A stretch of DNA of 64,000 nucleotides from assembly GCF_000423665.1 (NCBI RefSeq), contig NZ_AUIK01000009.1, positions 62,001 to 126,000 of the forward strand. Direction: 5' to 3'. The stretch is from Solirubrobacter soli DSM 22325 (GTDB lineage Bacteria; Actinomycetota; Thermoleophilia; Solirubrobacterales; Solirubrobacteraceae). How positions within the stretch are numbered: the first letter of the stretch is position 1; each line of letters begins with the position of its first letter. The notes below the pieces were generated by a model. That model searched no databases. It saw nothing but the letters and a program-made list of their open reading frames with translations, and was not told where the DNA came from. A program made the translations under genes and the position numbers. Shown in pieces: positions 43,988 to 53,178 of the stretch.

Positions 43988-45252
43988 CAACGGGATATGT
44001 CCAGCGGGAACTCCTCCCAATCATCGCCGACCCATAGAAACGGCCGTCCGTCGCGCACGGCGATGGCGGTGGACCCGCGCCCGAGGACGAGTCCGGCGAT
44101 GAACGCCGCCGCGACCCGGTGCACGTCGACGACATGCCCGATCCGTTCGAGCGAACGCGTCTCGTCGGTGATCTCGCCGTCGCCTGCCCGCAGCACGATC
44201 CGCAACGACGGGTCGGACGCGCGGGCCGCGAGCGCGGCCTCGATGTTGCGCAGATCGTCCGACGTGACCGCGGCGAGCGAGCGGGCGCGATCGAGCCGCA
44301 GCCGACGCAGCATGTCGGGGTTCGCGCCGCGGCCGATGACGACCGGGAGCTTCATGCGCCGCGCGAAGCCGACGTTCTCGCCCTCGGCCTCGGTGTCCAC
44401 CGCCACGACCGGCACGCCGCGCTCGCGCAACAGCAGGCAGAGCCGCAGCCCGACCTGCCCGAGCCCGATCACCACCACGTGATCCAGGCGCGGCACCGCA
44501 CGGCGGCCGACCAGCCCGGTCAGCCGTGAGTCCACCACACGGTTGATGAGGCCGCCCGTGAAGCACGCCGCCGACAGCAGCGTCAGCAGCATCGACACCA
44601 CGATCGCGACCTTGAACCACGACGGCCCGTCGTCGACCGCCGGGTTCGGCCCGACCGTGGCGAGCGACTTGGCCGAGCCGTACAACGCGTCGGCCGCGCC
44701 TTGGTCGAGCACGATCATCGACCCCACCCACTCGAACGCGAGCATCACGGCAAGGCCGAGCGCGCCGTAGAAGAGCAGCGCGGCGCTGCGGTCGTACGGG
44801 GTCAGCACCGCCGAGAGGAACGCACCCACGCGCCGGGCGCGCACCGCCGGGAGCGGCACCTCGCGCAGCGACGTGTCGAGGCCGACATCACCATGCACAC
44901 CGGCCAGCGACTCGTCGATGCACGGACCGGCCAGGACCGGCGCCACGATGTCGGCCACGGAGGTCACGGCGCAGTCCGGCACCGTCTCGCGCAGCTGACG
45001 CGCCATCGCCGGGTCGAAGACGGTCACCACCAGGCGCACGTCGGAGTAGTGGCGGATCAGCAGCGCCATCCGCAGCGGGAACGCGTCCTCGCGCGCCGCC
45101 ACACAGGCGACGTCGACGTCGCCCGCCAGCAGCGCGCCCTGCACGGACTCGTCGTCGGCGTCATAGAGGAAGCGCACCGACGCGCCTCCCGCCTCGAGCG
45201 CCTCCGACACCTCCTCGGCGAGGTCGCCGGCACCCAGCAGAAGCACGCGCAT
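43987..45252 (-). CDS. Potassium-channel-like protein with two RCK domains and a degenerate filter
   Basis: 421 aa. N-terminal TrkA-N-like domain (1-135; VLLLGAGDLAEEV), membrane helix about 155-180, pore-like loop 185-205, membrane helix about 213-238, and a second TrkA-N domain from 258 (VVVIGLGQVGLRL) with the Asp of VVAVDTEAE for nucleotide binding. The filter region reads SLATVGPNP: TVG is kept but the YGD of potassium filters is PNP. It may conduct another ion or act as a sensor. A TATAAC box ends 8 nt before the ATG. TGATG overlap couples it to the hydrolase. Confidence 0.82.
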   Translation of the reverse strand: MRVLLLGAGDLAEEVSEALEAGGASVRFLYDADDESVQGALLAGDVDVACVAAREDAFPLRMALLIRHYSDVRLVVTVFDPAMARQLRETVPDCAVTSVADIVAPVLAGPCIDESLAGVHGDVGLDTSLREVPLPAVRARRVGAFLSAVLTPYDRSAALLFYGALGLAVMLAFEWVGSMIVLDQGAADALYGSAKSLATVGPNPAVDDGPSWFKVAIVVSMLLTLLSAACFTGGLINRVVDSRLTGLVGRRAVPRLDHVVVIGLGQVGLRLCLLLRERGVPVVAVDTEAEGENVGFARRMKLPVVIGRGANPDMLRRLRLDRARSLAAVTSDDLRNIEAALAARASDPSLRIVLRAGDGEITDETRSLERIGHVVDVHRVAAAFIAGLVLGRGSTAIAVRDGRPFLWVGDDWEEFPLDISR

Positions 45253-45266
45253 GAGAACGCGTTATA

Positions 45267-45292
45267 CGGGTGTGGAGACATTTCCGCGCCCG
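45267..45292. repeat. Hairpin element upstream of first S15 gene, related to 47942-47971
   Basis: The sequence CGGGTGTGGAGACA followed by TTTCCGCGCCCG is nearly the same as the core of the hairpin at 47942-47971 and can pair with G-T pairs and one mismatch. One copy precedes each of the two tandem S15 genes. Confidence 0.55.
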
Positions 45293-45376
45293 CCACGTCG
45301 GTTGACCGTTGCGGCGAGGCCCTCTCGCGAACAGACTGCTAATTCGCCAGTAGAGGGTCTGAAGAGAGGGGTCTAT

Positions 45377-47932
45377 ATGGAGTTTGGAAAGCGCTTCGCG
45401 CAAGCGAGCGCGCTGACGGCGACGGTCGCGATGGCGGCGATCGTCGGTACCGCGCAGGCGAACCCGCTGCCGCCGAAGGCCGCCGCGACGAGCCCGGGCG
45501 CCATGGCCGCCCCGGCGCCGGAGCCCGCGCCCGCCGTCCCGACGTTCGTCAACGGCCTCAGCCAGAACGTCTTCTCCGCCAACACCGCCGACTGGATCAG
45601 CGGCGATGTCTGGGTCGAGTCCGACATGGACTCCGACGGCGACGGCAAGCTCGACCGCCTGCACGCCGACTACACGCTGCCCAAGGAGACGGCGACCGAC
45701 GGCCTCAAGGTCCCGGTCATCTACGAGGACAGCCCGTACTACGCCAACACCGCGCCGAACTACTCGAACTGGAACGTCAACCACGAGCTCGGCGCGACAC
45801 CGCCAGTCCGCTCGTTCGCGCCGTTCTGGAACGCCAAGAACACGAGCCCGACGATCAGCACGATCTACGAGGCCCAGTGGCTTCCGCGCGGCTTCGCCGT
45901 CGTGCACTCCGAGTCGCCCGGCACCGGCTACTCCGACGGCTGCCCGAGCTCGGGCGGCCGCAACGAGACGCTCGGCGCGACCGAGGTCATCGACTGGCTC
46001 AACGGCCGCCGCAAGGCCTATATGACGCGCACGGGCAACGTCGAGGCGCCGCCGGTCAACTGGCACAACGGCCACACCGCGATGATGGGCACGTCGTACA
46101 ACGGCACGCTCCCTGAGGCGGCGGCCACGACGGGCGTCATCGGCCTCGACGCGATCGTGCCGATCTCGGCGATCTCGGACTGGTACGACTACTACCGCGC
46201 CAACGGCATGGTGCGCGCCCCGCACTCGCGCGCCGGCGGCACGGGTACGAACAGCTTCCTCGGCGAGGACCTCGATGTGCTCGTCGACGACGTCTACTCG
46301 CGCATCGACGAGACCAACCCGCCCGGCCGCGTGATCTGCCGCGGCAAGATGCAGCAGATCGGCGTCGACGAGGACCGCTTGTCCGGCAACCGCAACGCGG
46401 CCTGGGACGAGCGCGACTACATGAAGGACGTCAAGAACGTCCACGCCGCGGCGCTGCTCGCGCACGGCAACAACGACTTCAACGTCATGACCAAGAACGC
46501 GGCGCAGTTCTACGACGCGCTCAAGGCGCAGAACGTCCCGCACCAGTTCTACTTCCATCAGGGCGGCCACGGCGGCGCCCCGCCGGACGCGATGATCAAC
46601 CGCTGGTTCACGAAGTACCTGTGGGGCCAGGACAACGGCGTGCAGAACCTGCCGAAGTCGTGGGTCGTGCGCGAGACGGCGACCTGCCCGGCGCGCCAGA
46701 CGACGGTGACGGGCGACCAGTCCAACACCGCCACGCTGACGGTCGCGAGCAGCGCGCCGTTCATGGTCGGCCAGACGCTGACCATCCCGGTGACCGCCGC
46801 CAACGGCACGATCAGCAACCCGACCAGCGTCATCACCAACATCCCGGACGCCACGCACGTGACGATCACGGCCGCGGTCGCCACCGCCGCCGGCTCCAAG
46901 GTCGCCAACGGCGCCACGGTGTTCCTGGCCTGCAACACGGCCAACCCGACCCCGTACACCGAGTGGCCGGACCCGACGGCCGCCAACGTCACGCAGAAGC
47001 TCGGCACGGGCGGCAACACCCGCGGCAAGCTCGGCTTCGTCGGCGCCGCGGCCGGCACGACCGAGGGGCTGACCGACGACTTCAGCATCGCCGACACGAC
47101 GCTGCGCGACGCGGCCACGTCCCAGAACCGCCTGATCTACCAGACGAACATCACGACCAAGGACGTGCGCATCTCAGGCACGCCCCACGTGTCGCTGAAC
47201 CTGGCGTTCTCCAAGCCGAAGGCGAACCTTTCGGCGGCGCTCGTCAGCTACCCGGCGAGCGGCGGCGCGGGCACGATCATCACGCGCGGCTGGCGTGACC
47301 CGGAGAACCGCAACTCCGACTACGTGTCCGACCCGATCACGCCGGGCACCTTCTACCAGGTCGATTTCGACATGCAGCCCAAGGACGCGATCATCCCGGC
47401 GGGCAACCGCCTGGCGCTGATGGTGTTCTCCAGCGACCAGCAGTACACGATCCACCCGGCCGCGGGCACGCAGTTGACGCTCGACCTCGGCAAGAGCTCG
47501 TTCACGATCCCGGTCGTCGGCGGGTCCGACCTCCTCGCGTCCGCCACGGGCAACGCGATGGGTGACGCGGGCGGCACCGTCCCGGCGACGCTGTCCCTGA
47601 CGATGGGCGCCCCGGCGAGCTTCGGCGCGTTCACGCCGGGCGTCGCGAAGGAGTACTCGGCGTCCACGACGGCGACGGTCATCAGCACGGCGGCCGACGC
47701 GACGCTGAGCGTCGCCGACGCCAGCTCCGATCACCCGGGCTACCTGGTCAACGGCGCCTTCGCGCTCGCGCAGCCGCTGCAGGGCCTCGGTGTCGTCAAG
47801 ACGTGGAGCGCCCCGACCTCGAACGAGTCGGTGCCGATCACGTTCAAGCAGCAGATCAACGCCAATGACGCGCTGCGGACGGGCACGTACAGCAAGACGC
47901 TGACGTTCACCCTGTCCACCACAACCCCGTAA
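45377..47932 (+). CDS. Secreted S15 (CocE/NonD, X-Pro dipeptidyl-peptidase) family hydrolase, copy 1
   Basis: 851 aa; ATG with GAGAGGGG 5-6 nt upstream. Signal peptide ends GTAQA-NPL. The catalytic alpha/beta domain has Ser240 in MMGTSYNG, Asp367 in HGNNDFNV and His398 in FHQGGHGG. A 75-residue beta insert (about 435-515) separates it from the C-terminal jelly roll (ISGTPHVSLNLAFS, ENRNSDYVSDPITPGTFY). A final Ig-like domain (about 735-851; GAPASFGAFTPGVAKEYSAST to GTYSKTLTFTLSTTTP) is shared with the neighbour. Cleavage of Xaa-Pro dipeptides or ester bonds outside the cell is likely. A strong hairpin follows the stop. Confidence 0.9.
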   Translation: MEFGKRFAQASALTATVAMAAIVGTAQANPLPPKAAATSPGAMAAPAPEPAPAVPTFVNGLSQNVFSANTADWISGDVWVESDMDSDGDGKLDRLHADYTLPKETATDGLKVPVIYEDSPYYANTAPNYSNWNVNHELGATPPVRSFAPFWNAKNTSPTISTIYEAQWLPRGFAVVHSESPGTGYSDGCPSSGGRNETLGATEVIDWLNGRRKAYMTRTGNVEAPPVNWHNGHTAMMGTSYNGTLPEAAATTGVIGLDAIVPISAISDWYDYYRANGMVRAPHSRAGGTGTNSFLGEDLDVLVDDVYSRIDETNPPGRVICRGKMQQIGVDEDRLSGNRNAAWDERDYMKDVKNVHAAALLAHGNNDFNVMTKNAAQFYDALKAQNVPHQFYFHQGGHGGAPPDAMINRWFTKYLWGQDNGVQNLPKSWVVRETATCPARQTTVTGDQSNTATLTVASSAPFMVGQTLTIPVTAANGTISNPTSVITNIPDATHVTITAAVATAAGSKVANGATVFLACNTANPTPYTEWPDPTAANVTQKLGTGGNTRGKLGFVGAAAGTTEGLTDDFSIADTTLRDAATSQNRLIYQTNITTKDVRISGTPHVSLNLAFSKPKANLSAALVSYPASGGAGTIITRGWRDPENRNSDYVSDPITPGTFYQVDFDMQPKDAIIPAGNRLALMVFSSDQQYTIHPAAGTQLTLDLGKSSFTIPVVGGSDLLASATGNAMGDAGGTVPATLSLTMGAPASFGAFTPGVAKEYSASTTATVISTAADATLSVADASSDHPGYLVNGAFALAQPLQGLGVVKTWSAPTSNESVPITFKQQINANDALRTGTYSKTLTFTLSTTTP

Positions 47933-47941
47933 TTCGCATAG

Positions 47942-47971
47942 CCCGGGCGTGGAGACATCTCCGCGCCCGGG
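47942..47971 (+). terminator. 14-bp hairpin after first S15 gene
   Basis: CCCGGGCGTGGAGA pairs with TCTCCGCGCCCGGG with a single G-T pair and a tiny CA loop, 9 nt after the stop. It may terminate the first S15 gene, and a related hairpin also precedes that gene (45267-45292). Confidence 0.65.
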
Positions 47972-48034
47972 TAGTGCTCTCATTTCACCTTCACGTCAAA
48001 CTCCCTCGTGATTCACAACGAGGGGGTAACGAGG

Positions 48035-50500
48035 GTGATCGGAAAGAGTCTGGTGCTGGGTGGGACGATCGTCCTGTCCGCACTGGTCGGGACTGCACAG
48101 GCGGATCTGAAGGCGCCTGCGGCGGCTGCCGCGAAGACGACGGCGCTGGCCGCGCCGGCGGTGCCGACGTTCGTCAACGGCCTGGCACAGCCGGTGTTCG
48201 CCACCGCGACCGCGGACTGGGTCAACTACGAGCTCTGGGTCGAGTCGAGCTTCGACTCCGACCGCGACGGCAAGAACGACCGCATCCACGTCGACGTCTC
48301 GCGCCCGAAGGAGACCGACACCGACGGCCTCAAGGTCCCGGTGATCTTCGAGGACAGCCCGTACTACGCGGGCGGCAGCGCGTCGCCGAACTTCAGCGTC
48401 GAGCACGAGCTCGGCCAGGCCCCCGCGGCCCGCATCCGCGCGCCGTACTTCACCGCCGGCAACACCAGCCCGCGGATCAGCACCGCGTACGAGTCCTACT
48501 GGGTCCCGCGTGGGTACGCGGTCGTCCACGCCGAGTCGCCCGGCTCCGGCCATTCCGACGGTTGCACCACCTCCGGCGCGCGCAACGAGACGCTCGGCGC
48601 CGTCGCCGTGATCGACTGGCTCAACGGCCGCGCGAAGGGCTACACGACCCGCACCGGCACCGAGGAGACCTCCGCCGCCGCCTGGCACAACGGCAAGACG
48701 GGGATGATGGGCACCTCCTACAACGGCACGATCCCGGTCGCCGCAGCCACGACCGCCGTCCAGGGCCTCGAGGCGATCGTCCCGGTCGCGGCGATCTCCG
48801 ACTGGTACGACTATTACCGCGCCAACGGCCTCGTCCGCGCGCCGCACTCCGCCCAAGGCGGCCAGAACGGCAACAACGGCTATCTCGGCGAGGACCTCGA
48901 CGTGCTGGCCGAGTACACCTACTCGCGCGCCGACGAGGCGCCGGGCCCGCGCACCAAGTGCTGGCCGATCATCGACGAGATCACGGCCAACGAGGACCGG
49001 CTCTCCGGCAACCGCAGCGCGTTCTGGGACGAGCGCAACTACATGAAGGACGCGGACAAGATCAAGGCCGCGACGCTGCTCGTCCACGGCAACAACGACT
49101 TCAACGTCATGACCAAGAACGCGGCGCAGCTGTGGGACGTCCTGAAGCGCAACAACGTCCCGCGCCAGTTCTACTTCCACCAGGCCGGCCACTCCAACCC
49201 GCTGCCGAACGAGATGGCCAACCGCTGGTTCACCAAGTACCTGTGGGGCCAGGACAACGGCGTGCAGAACCAGCCGAAGTCGTGGGTCGTGCGTGAGGCC
49301 GACCAGTGCCCGCCGCGTACCACCACGCTCTCCGCGGCGGCGGCCGCGAGCACCACGGTGACGGTCGCCGACGCCGGCGCCCTGCAGGTCGGCAACACGG
49401 TCACGATCCCGTCCAACACGGCGCGCGTGATCAACGCGATCAGCGGCAACACGCTGACGCTCGCCGGGACGATCACGGCGCCGGCCGGGGCGACCGTCTC
49501 GTTGGTGTGCGGCACCACGAACCCGACGCCGTACGCCGACTGGCCCGATCCCGCCACGTCCGACGCCACGCTGCGCCTCCAGGCCGGCGGCGCCGGCCGC
49601 GGCGCGCTCACGTTCGACCTGGCGCAGCCGGGCACGGAGACGCTGACCGACGACGCCACGATCGCGGGTACGACGCTGATGAACGCGGCGACCTCGCCGA
49701 ACCGGCTGATCTACCAGACCGACCCGCTCAAGAACGCGATCCGCATCTCGGGCTCGCCGAAGGTCTCGCTCAACGTCGCCTTCTCCAAGCGGGCGAACTT
49801 CAGCGCCGCGCTCGTGTCCTTCCCGGAGGGCTCAGGCGCCGGCACGATCGTGACCCGCGGGTGGATGGACCCGGAGAACCGCAACTCCGACTATGTCTCC
49901 GAGCCGACCATGCCCGGAACGTTCTACCGCCTGAACTTCACGATGCAGGCCAAGGACGCCGTGATCGCCGCCGGCCGTCGTCTCGCGCTGATGGTGTTCT
50001 CGAGCGATCGCGAGTACACGATCCGCCCGGCCGCGGGCGCGCAGGTCTCGCTCGACCTGGCCAACAGCACGTTCACGATCCCGGTCGTGGGCGGCTCCGG
50101 CGCGCTGGCGCCGGCGATCGGCGAGGGCATCACGCAGGTGCAGGCGCCCGTGAGCGGGAGCGTCCCGGCGACGCTGTCGCTGACGCTCGGCGCGCCCGCC
50201 AACTTCGGCGCGTTCATCCCGGGCACGACGAAGGAGTACACGGCCTCCACGATGGCGAACGTGGTCTCGAGCGCGGGCGACGCGGCGCTCACGGTCGGCG
50301 ATCCCGGTCGCCTGGCCAACGGGGCGTTCACGCTGCCGGAGCCGCTCCAGGTCTCGTTCTCGAAGTCCGCCTGGAACGGGCCCGTGTCCAATGACAGCGT
50401 CACGATCGGCTTCAAGCAGCTCGTGAAGGCGACCGACGCGCTGCGCACGGGGACCTACTCCAAGACGCTGACGTTCACCCTGTCGACGACGACACCGTAG
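48035..50500 (+). CDS. Secreted S15 family hydrolase, copy 2
   Basis: 821 aa from GTG 48035, about 8 nt after GAGGGGG; GTG 48008 is an alternative that adds nine residues before the signal peptide. Same architecture as copy 1: signal peptide ending GTAQA-DLK, Ser228 in MMGTSYNG, HGNNDFNV, catalytic His in HQAGH, a beta insert (TVTVADAGALQVGNTVTIPS), jelly roll, and the same C-terminal Ig-like domain ending GTYSKTLTFTLSTTTP. Divergence is spread evenly, so the duplication is old. The 3' end overlaps the convergent MFS gene by 26 nt. Confidence 0.9.
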   Translation: MIGKSLVLGGTIVLSALVGTAQADLKAPAAAAAKTTALAAPAVPTFVNGLAQPVFATATADWVNYELWVESSFDSDRDGKNDRIHVDVSRPKETDTDGLKVPVIFEDSPYYAGGSASPNFSVEHELGQAPAARIRAPYFTAGNTSPRISTAYESYWVPRGYAVVHAESPGSGHSDGCTTSGARNETLGAVAVIDWLNGRAKGYTTRTGTEETSAAAWHNGKTGMMGTSYNGTIPVAAATTAVQGLEAIVPVAAISDWYDYYRANGLVRAPHSAQGGQNGNNGYLGEDLDVLAEYTYSRADEAPGPRTKCWPIIDEITANEDRLSGNRSAFWDERNYMKDADKIKAATLLVHGNNDFNVMTKNAAQLWDVLKRNNVPRQFYFHQAGHSNPLPNEMANRWFTKYLWGQDNGVQNQPKSWVVREADQCPPRTTTLSAAAAASTTVTVADAGALQVGNTVTIPSNTARVINAISGNTLTLAGTITAPAGATVSLVCGTTNPTPYADWPDPATSDATLRLQAGGAGRGALTFDLAQPGTETLTDDATIAGTTLMNAATSPNRLIYQTDPLKNAIRISGSPKVSLNVAFSKRANFSAALVSFPEGSGAGTIVTRGWMDPENRNSDYVSEPTMPGTFYRLNFTMQAKDAVIAAGRRLALMVFSSDREYTIRPAAGAQVSLDLANSTFTIPVVGGSGALAPAIGEGITQVQAPVSGSVPATLSLTLGAPANFGAFIPGTTKEYTASTMANVVSSAGDAALTVGDPGRLANGAFTLPEPLQVSFSKSAWNGPVSNDSVTIGFKQLVKATDALRTGTYSKTLTFTLSTTTP

Positions 50501-51932
50501 TTCGCGCCGGGGTCCGCCGGAACCGTCCGGTGGACCCCATCCGCGCGCCCTCGCGCACGAACAGGAAGAGCACGATCGCGGCGGCGATCAGCCCGGCGTC
50601 GACGAACACCGCGGCCGCCCAGCCGCCGGTCGCGTCGCGCAGGGCGCCGGACACCGCGGGGGAGAGCACCGCGCCGATCTCCCCGATCAGGTTGTTCATG
50701 CCGAAGGCCGTGCCGAGGTGCTCCGGGGCGGCGATCTCGGACACCATCGCGTGCGCGATCGGCTGCATCGCGTTGAAGAACGTCGACGCGCTGAACAGCA
50801 GCGCCGCCATCACCCAGACGTTGGCGCCGCCGGCCGCGACGACGAACCCGAAGATCACCGTCAGCACGAGCTGGGCGGAGGTGAACGCGATCAGCAGCGG
50901 CTTGCGGCCGTGACCGGAGCGCACCGCGACGTCGCTCAACCAGCCCCCCACCGGGAAGCCGAGGATGCCGGCACCCGCGTTGAAGGCCGCGATCATGGCG
51001 CTGCGGGCGAAGCTCGACCCGGCGGCGTCGGCGACGATCGAGACCGACCAGAAGCCGAAGAACCACAGGTTCCACAGGACCGCGATGAACGCGAGGTTGA
51101 TCAGCACGAGGTCGCGCGACCGCAGGACCGCGCCGACGTCGCTGTTGCGGCGGCTGAAGACGAAGGCGACGAGGATCAGCGCGAGGCAGACCTCGAGGAC
51201 CGCGATCCAGAGGTCGCTCAGCCCGGCGGCGTCGCCGACGAAGTAGACCGCCATCACCGCGGCCAGGCCGATCGCGCTGAAGCCCATCAAGTGCAACGCG
51301 GCGCGGCCGTACGGCAGGCCGCGCGCCTCGCGGCGGAAGTACGCGAAGCAGGCCAGGCCGACGACGAGCGTCGCGGCGCCGAGGATCAGGAACGGCATCC
51401 GCCAGGCCTGCGCGGCCGCGAAGACGTCGCCGCCGAGCTTGATCATGTCCGGCGCGAACACGACCGCGATCGTGATGCCGATCGACAGTCCGGTGATCAC
51501 GACGCCCATGCCGAGGCTGCGCTTCTCCGGCGGCGTCTTCTCGGCGATCAGCGAGCGGTCGTTGGAGTAGAACGCGCCCTCACCAAGGCCGGTGATCACG
51601 CGCACCGCGATGAACGCCACGATGCCGGACACGACGCCGGAGAGCATGGTCGCGATGCCCGCCCACACGAGGCTGACGACGATCAATGTCCTGTGGCCGT
51701 ACTTGTCGCCCAGATACCCGCCGGGGAACTGGGTGAGCATGTAGCCGGCGAAGAACAGGCCGCCGATGAGGCCGCCGAGGGCGTAGGGCTTGTCCGCGTC
51801 CGCGAGGAACGCGACGTTGTTGTCGATCATCCAGGTGACGACCGGGCCGGTGAGGGCGCGGTCGGCGGCGCTGACGGTCCATCCGAGCAGGAGGAACACC
51901 CACAGCGTCCGGTAGGCGGGCCAGGTGCGCAT
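50475..51932 (-). CDS. MFS transporter
   Basis: 485 aa from ATG 51932 (GTG 51950 is possible). Twelve membrane helices expected. The loop 2-3 motif GGYLGDKYGHR matches the MFS signature; RVITGLGEGAFYSNDRSLIAE resembles sialate/hexuronate-type (ACS family) carriers, and the second half repeats GGWLSDVAVRSGHGRKP. Substrate unknown, probably an organic anion. Divergent from the acyl-CoA dehydrogenase gene by about 55 nt, suggesting shared control and an organic-acid substrate. Confidence 0.88.
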   Translation of the reverse strand: MRTWPAYRTLWVFLLLGWTVSAADRALTGPVVTWMIDNNVAFLADADKPYALGGLIGGLFFAGYMLTQFPGGYLGDKYGHRTLIVVSLVWAGIATMLSGVVSGIVAFIAVRVITGLGEGAFYSNDRSLIAEKTPPEKRSLGMGVVITGLSIGITIAVVFAPDMIKLGGDVFAAAQAWRMPFLILGAATLVVGLACFAYFRREARGLPYGRAALHLMGFSAIGLAAVMAVYFVGDAAGLSDLWIAVLEVCLALILVAFVFSRRNSDVGAVLRSRDLVLINLAFIAVLWNLWFFGFWSVSIVADAAGSSFARSAMIAAFNAGAGILGFPVGGWLSDVAVRSGHGRKPLLIAFTSAQLVLTVIFGFVVAAGGANVWVMAALLFSASTFFNAMQPIAHAMVSEIAAPEHLGTAFGMNNLIGEIGAVLSPAVSGALRDATGGWAAAVFVDAGLIAAAIVLFLFVREGARMGSTGRFRRTPARTTVSSSTG

Positions 51933-51975
51933 GCGGACCGGGCTACCCACAATGACCTGACAATTAGCGGAGTTC

Positions 51976-51981
51976 TACGCT
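51976..51981 (+). promoter_or_regulatory. -10 box TACGCT for acyl-CoA dehydrogenase
   Basis: TACGCT ends 6 nt before ATG 51988; no ribosome binding site in between. Confidence 0.45.
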
Positions 51982-51987
51982 GCACTG

Positions 51988-53178
51988 ATGTCCGCCGCCG
52001 CTCCCACCCTTCCTGCCTTCGATCCACGCGATCCACTCTCGCTCGACGGCCTGCTCGACGACGAGGAACGCCTGATCCGCGACACCGTGCGCCAGTACGT
52101 GCGCGAGAAGTTCCTTCCGCACGTCGCGGGGTACTTCGAGAACGGCTCGCTGCCGGAGAGCACGGGGAAGGAGCTCGGCGACCTCGGCCTGCTCGGCATG
52201 CACCTGCAGGGCTACGGCTGCGCGGGTGCGTCGGGGACCGCCTACGGCCTGACGTGCCTGGAGCTCGAGGCGGGTGACTCCGGGCTGCGCTCCTACTGCT
52301 CCGTGCAGGGGTCGCTGGCGATGTTCGCGATCTACCGCTGGGGCTCGGAGGAGCAGAAGCAGCGGTGGCTGCCCGGGATGGCGGCGGGGACGACGATCGG
52401 CTGCTTCGGGCTGACCGAGCCCGACGCGGGCTCCAACCCCGCGGGCATGCGCACACGCGCGAAGAAGGTCGGGGACAAGTGGGTGCTCAACGGCACCAAG
52501 ATGTGGATCACCAACGGCTCGCTGGCGGACGTGGCCGTGGTGTGGGCGCGCAACGAGGAGGGCAAGGTCAACGGCTTCCTCGTCGAGAAGGGCATGCCGG
52601 GCTTCACCGCGCCGGTCATGCACGGCAAGCTCTCGCTGCGGGCGAGCGTGACGTCCGAGCTCGTGCTCGACGGCGTCGAGGTGCCGGAGGCCAACCGGCT
52701 GCCGGAGGCGACCTCGCTGCGCGCGCCGCTCTCGTGCCTGAACGAGGCGCGCTACGGGATCGTCTGGGGCGCCGCCGGTGCCGCGCGCGCGTGCTACGAG
52801 GCCGCGCTGGACTACGCCAAGACCCGCGTGCAGTTCGACAAGCCGATCGCCGGCTTCCAGCTCACGCAGGCCAAGCTCGTCGACATGGCGGTCAAGGTCA
52901 ACCAGTCGATCATGCTCGCGATGCACCTCGGCCGCCTGAAGGACGCGGGCACGCTGAAGACCGAGCAGGTGTCGTTCGGCAAGTACCACAACGTGCACAC
53001 GGCGCTCGACGTCGCCCACACCGCCCGCTCAGTGCTCGGCGCCAACGGGATCACGCTCGAGTACCCGGTGCTGCGCCACGCCAACAACCTGGAGAGCGTG
53101 TACACGTACGAAGGCACGCACGAGATGCACACGCTGATCCTGGGTCAGGCGATCACGGGGCTTCCCGCTTTCACGTGA
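51988..53178 (+). CDS. Acyl-CoA dehydrogenase, glutaryl-CoA dehydrogenase-like
   Basis: 396 aa FAD flavoenzyme. Signatures: CFGLTEPDAGSNP (FAD/substrate block), WITNGSLADVAVVWAR, ARYGIVWGAAGAARACYEAALDYAKTRVQFDKPI, and the base Glu in YTYEGTHEMHTL. The arrangement matches glutaryl-CoA dehydrogenases, which oxidise and decarboxylate glutaryl-CoA to crotonyl-CoA. Another acyl-CoA dehydrogenase gene converges with it (8-nt overlap). Confidence 0.88.
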   Translation: MSAAAPTLPAFDPRDPLSLDGLLDDEERLIRDTVRQYVREKFLPHVAGYFENGSLPESTGKELGDLGLLGMHLQGYGCAGASGTAYGLTCLELEAGDSGLRSYCSVQGSLAMFAIYRWGSEEQKQRWLPGMAAGTTIGCFGLTEPDAGSNPAGMRTRAKKVGDKWVLNGTKMWITNGSLADVAVVWARNEEGKVNGFLVEKGMPGFTAPVMHGKLSLRASVTSELVLDGVEVPEANRLPEATSLRAPLSCLNEARYGIVWGAAGAARACYEAALDYAKTRVQFDKPIAGFQLTQAKLVDMAVKVNQSIMLAMHLGRLKDAGTLKTEQVSFGKYHNVHTALDVAHTARSVLGANGITLEYPVLRHANNLESVYTYEGTHEMHTLILGQAITGLPAFT

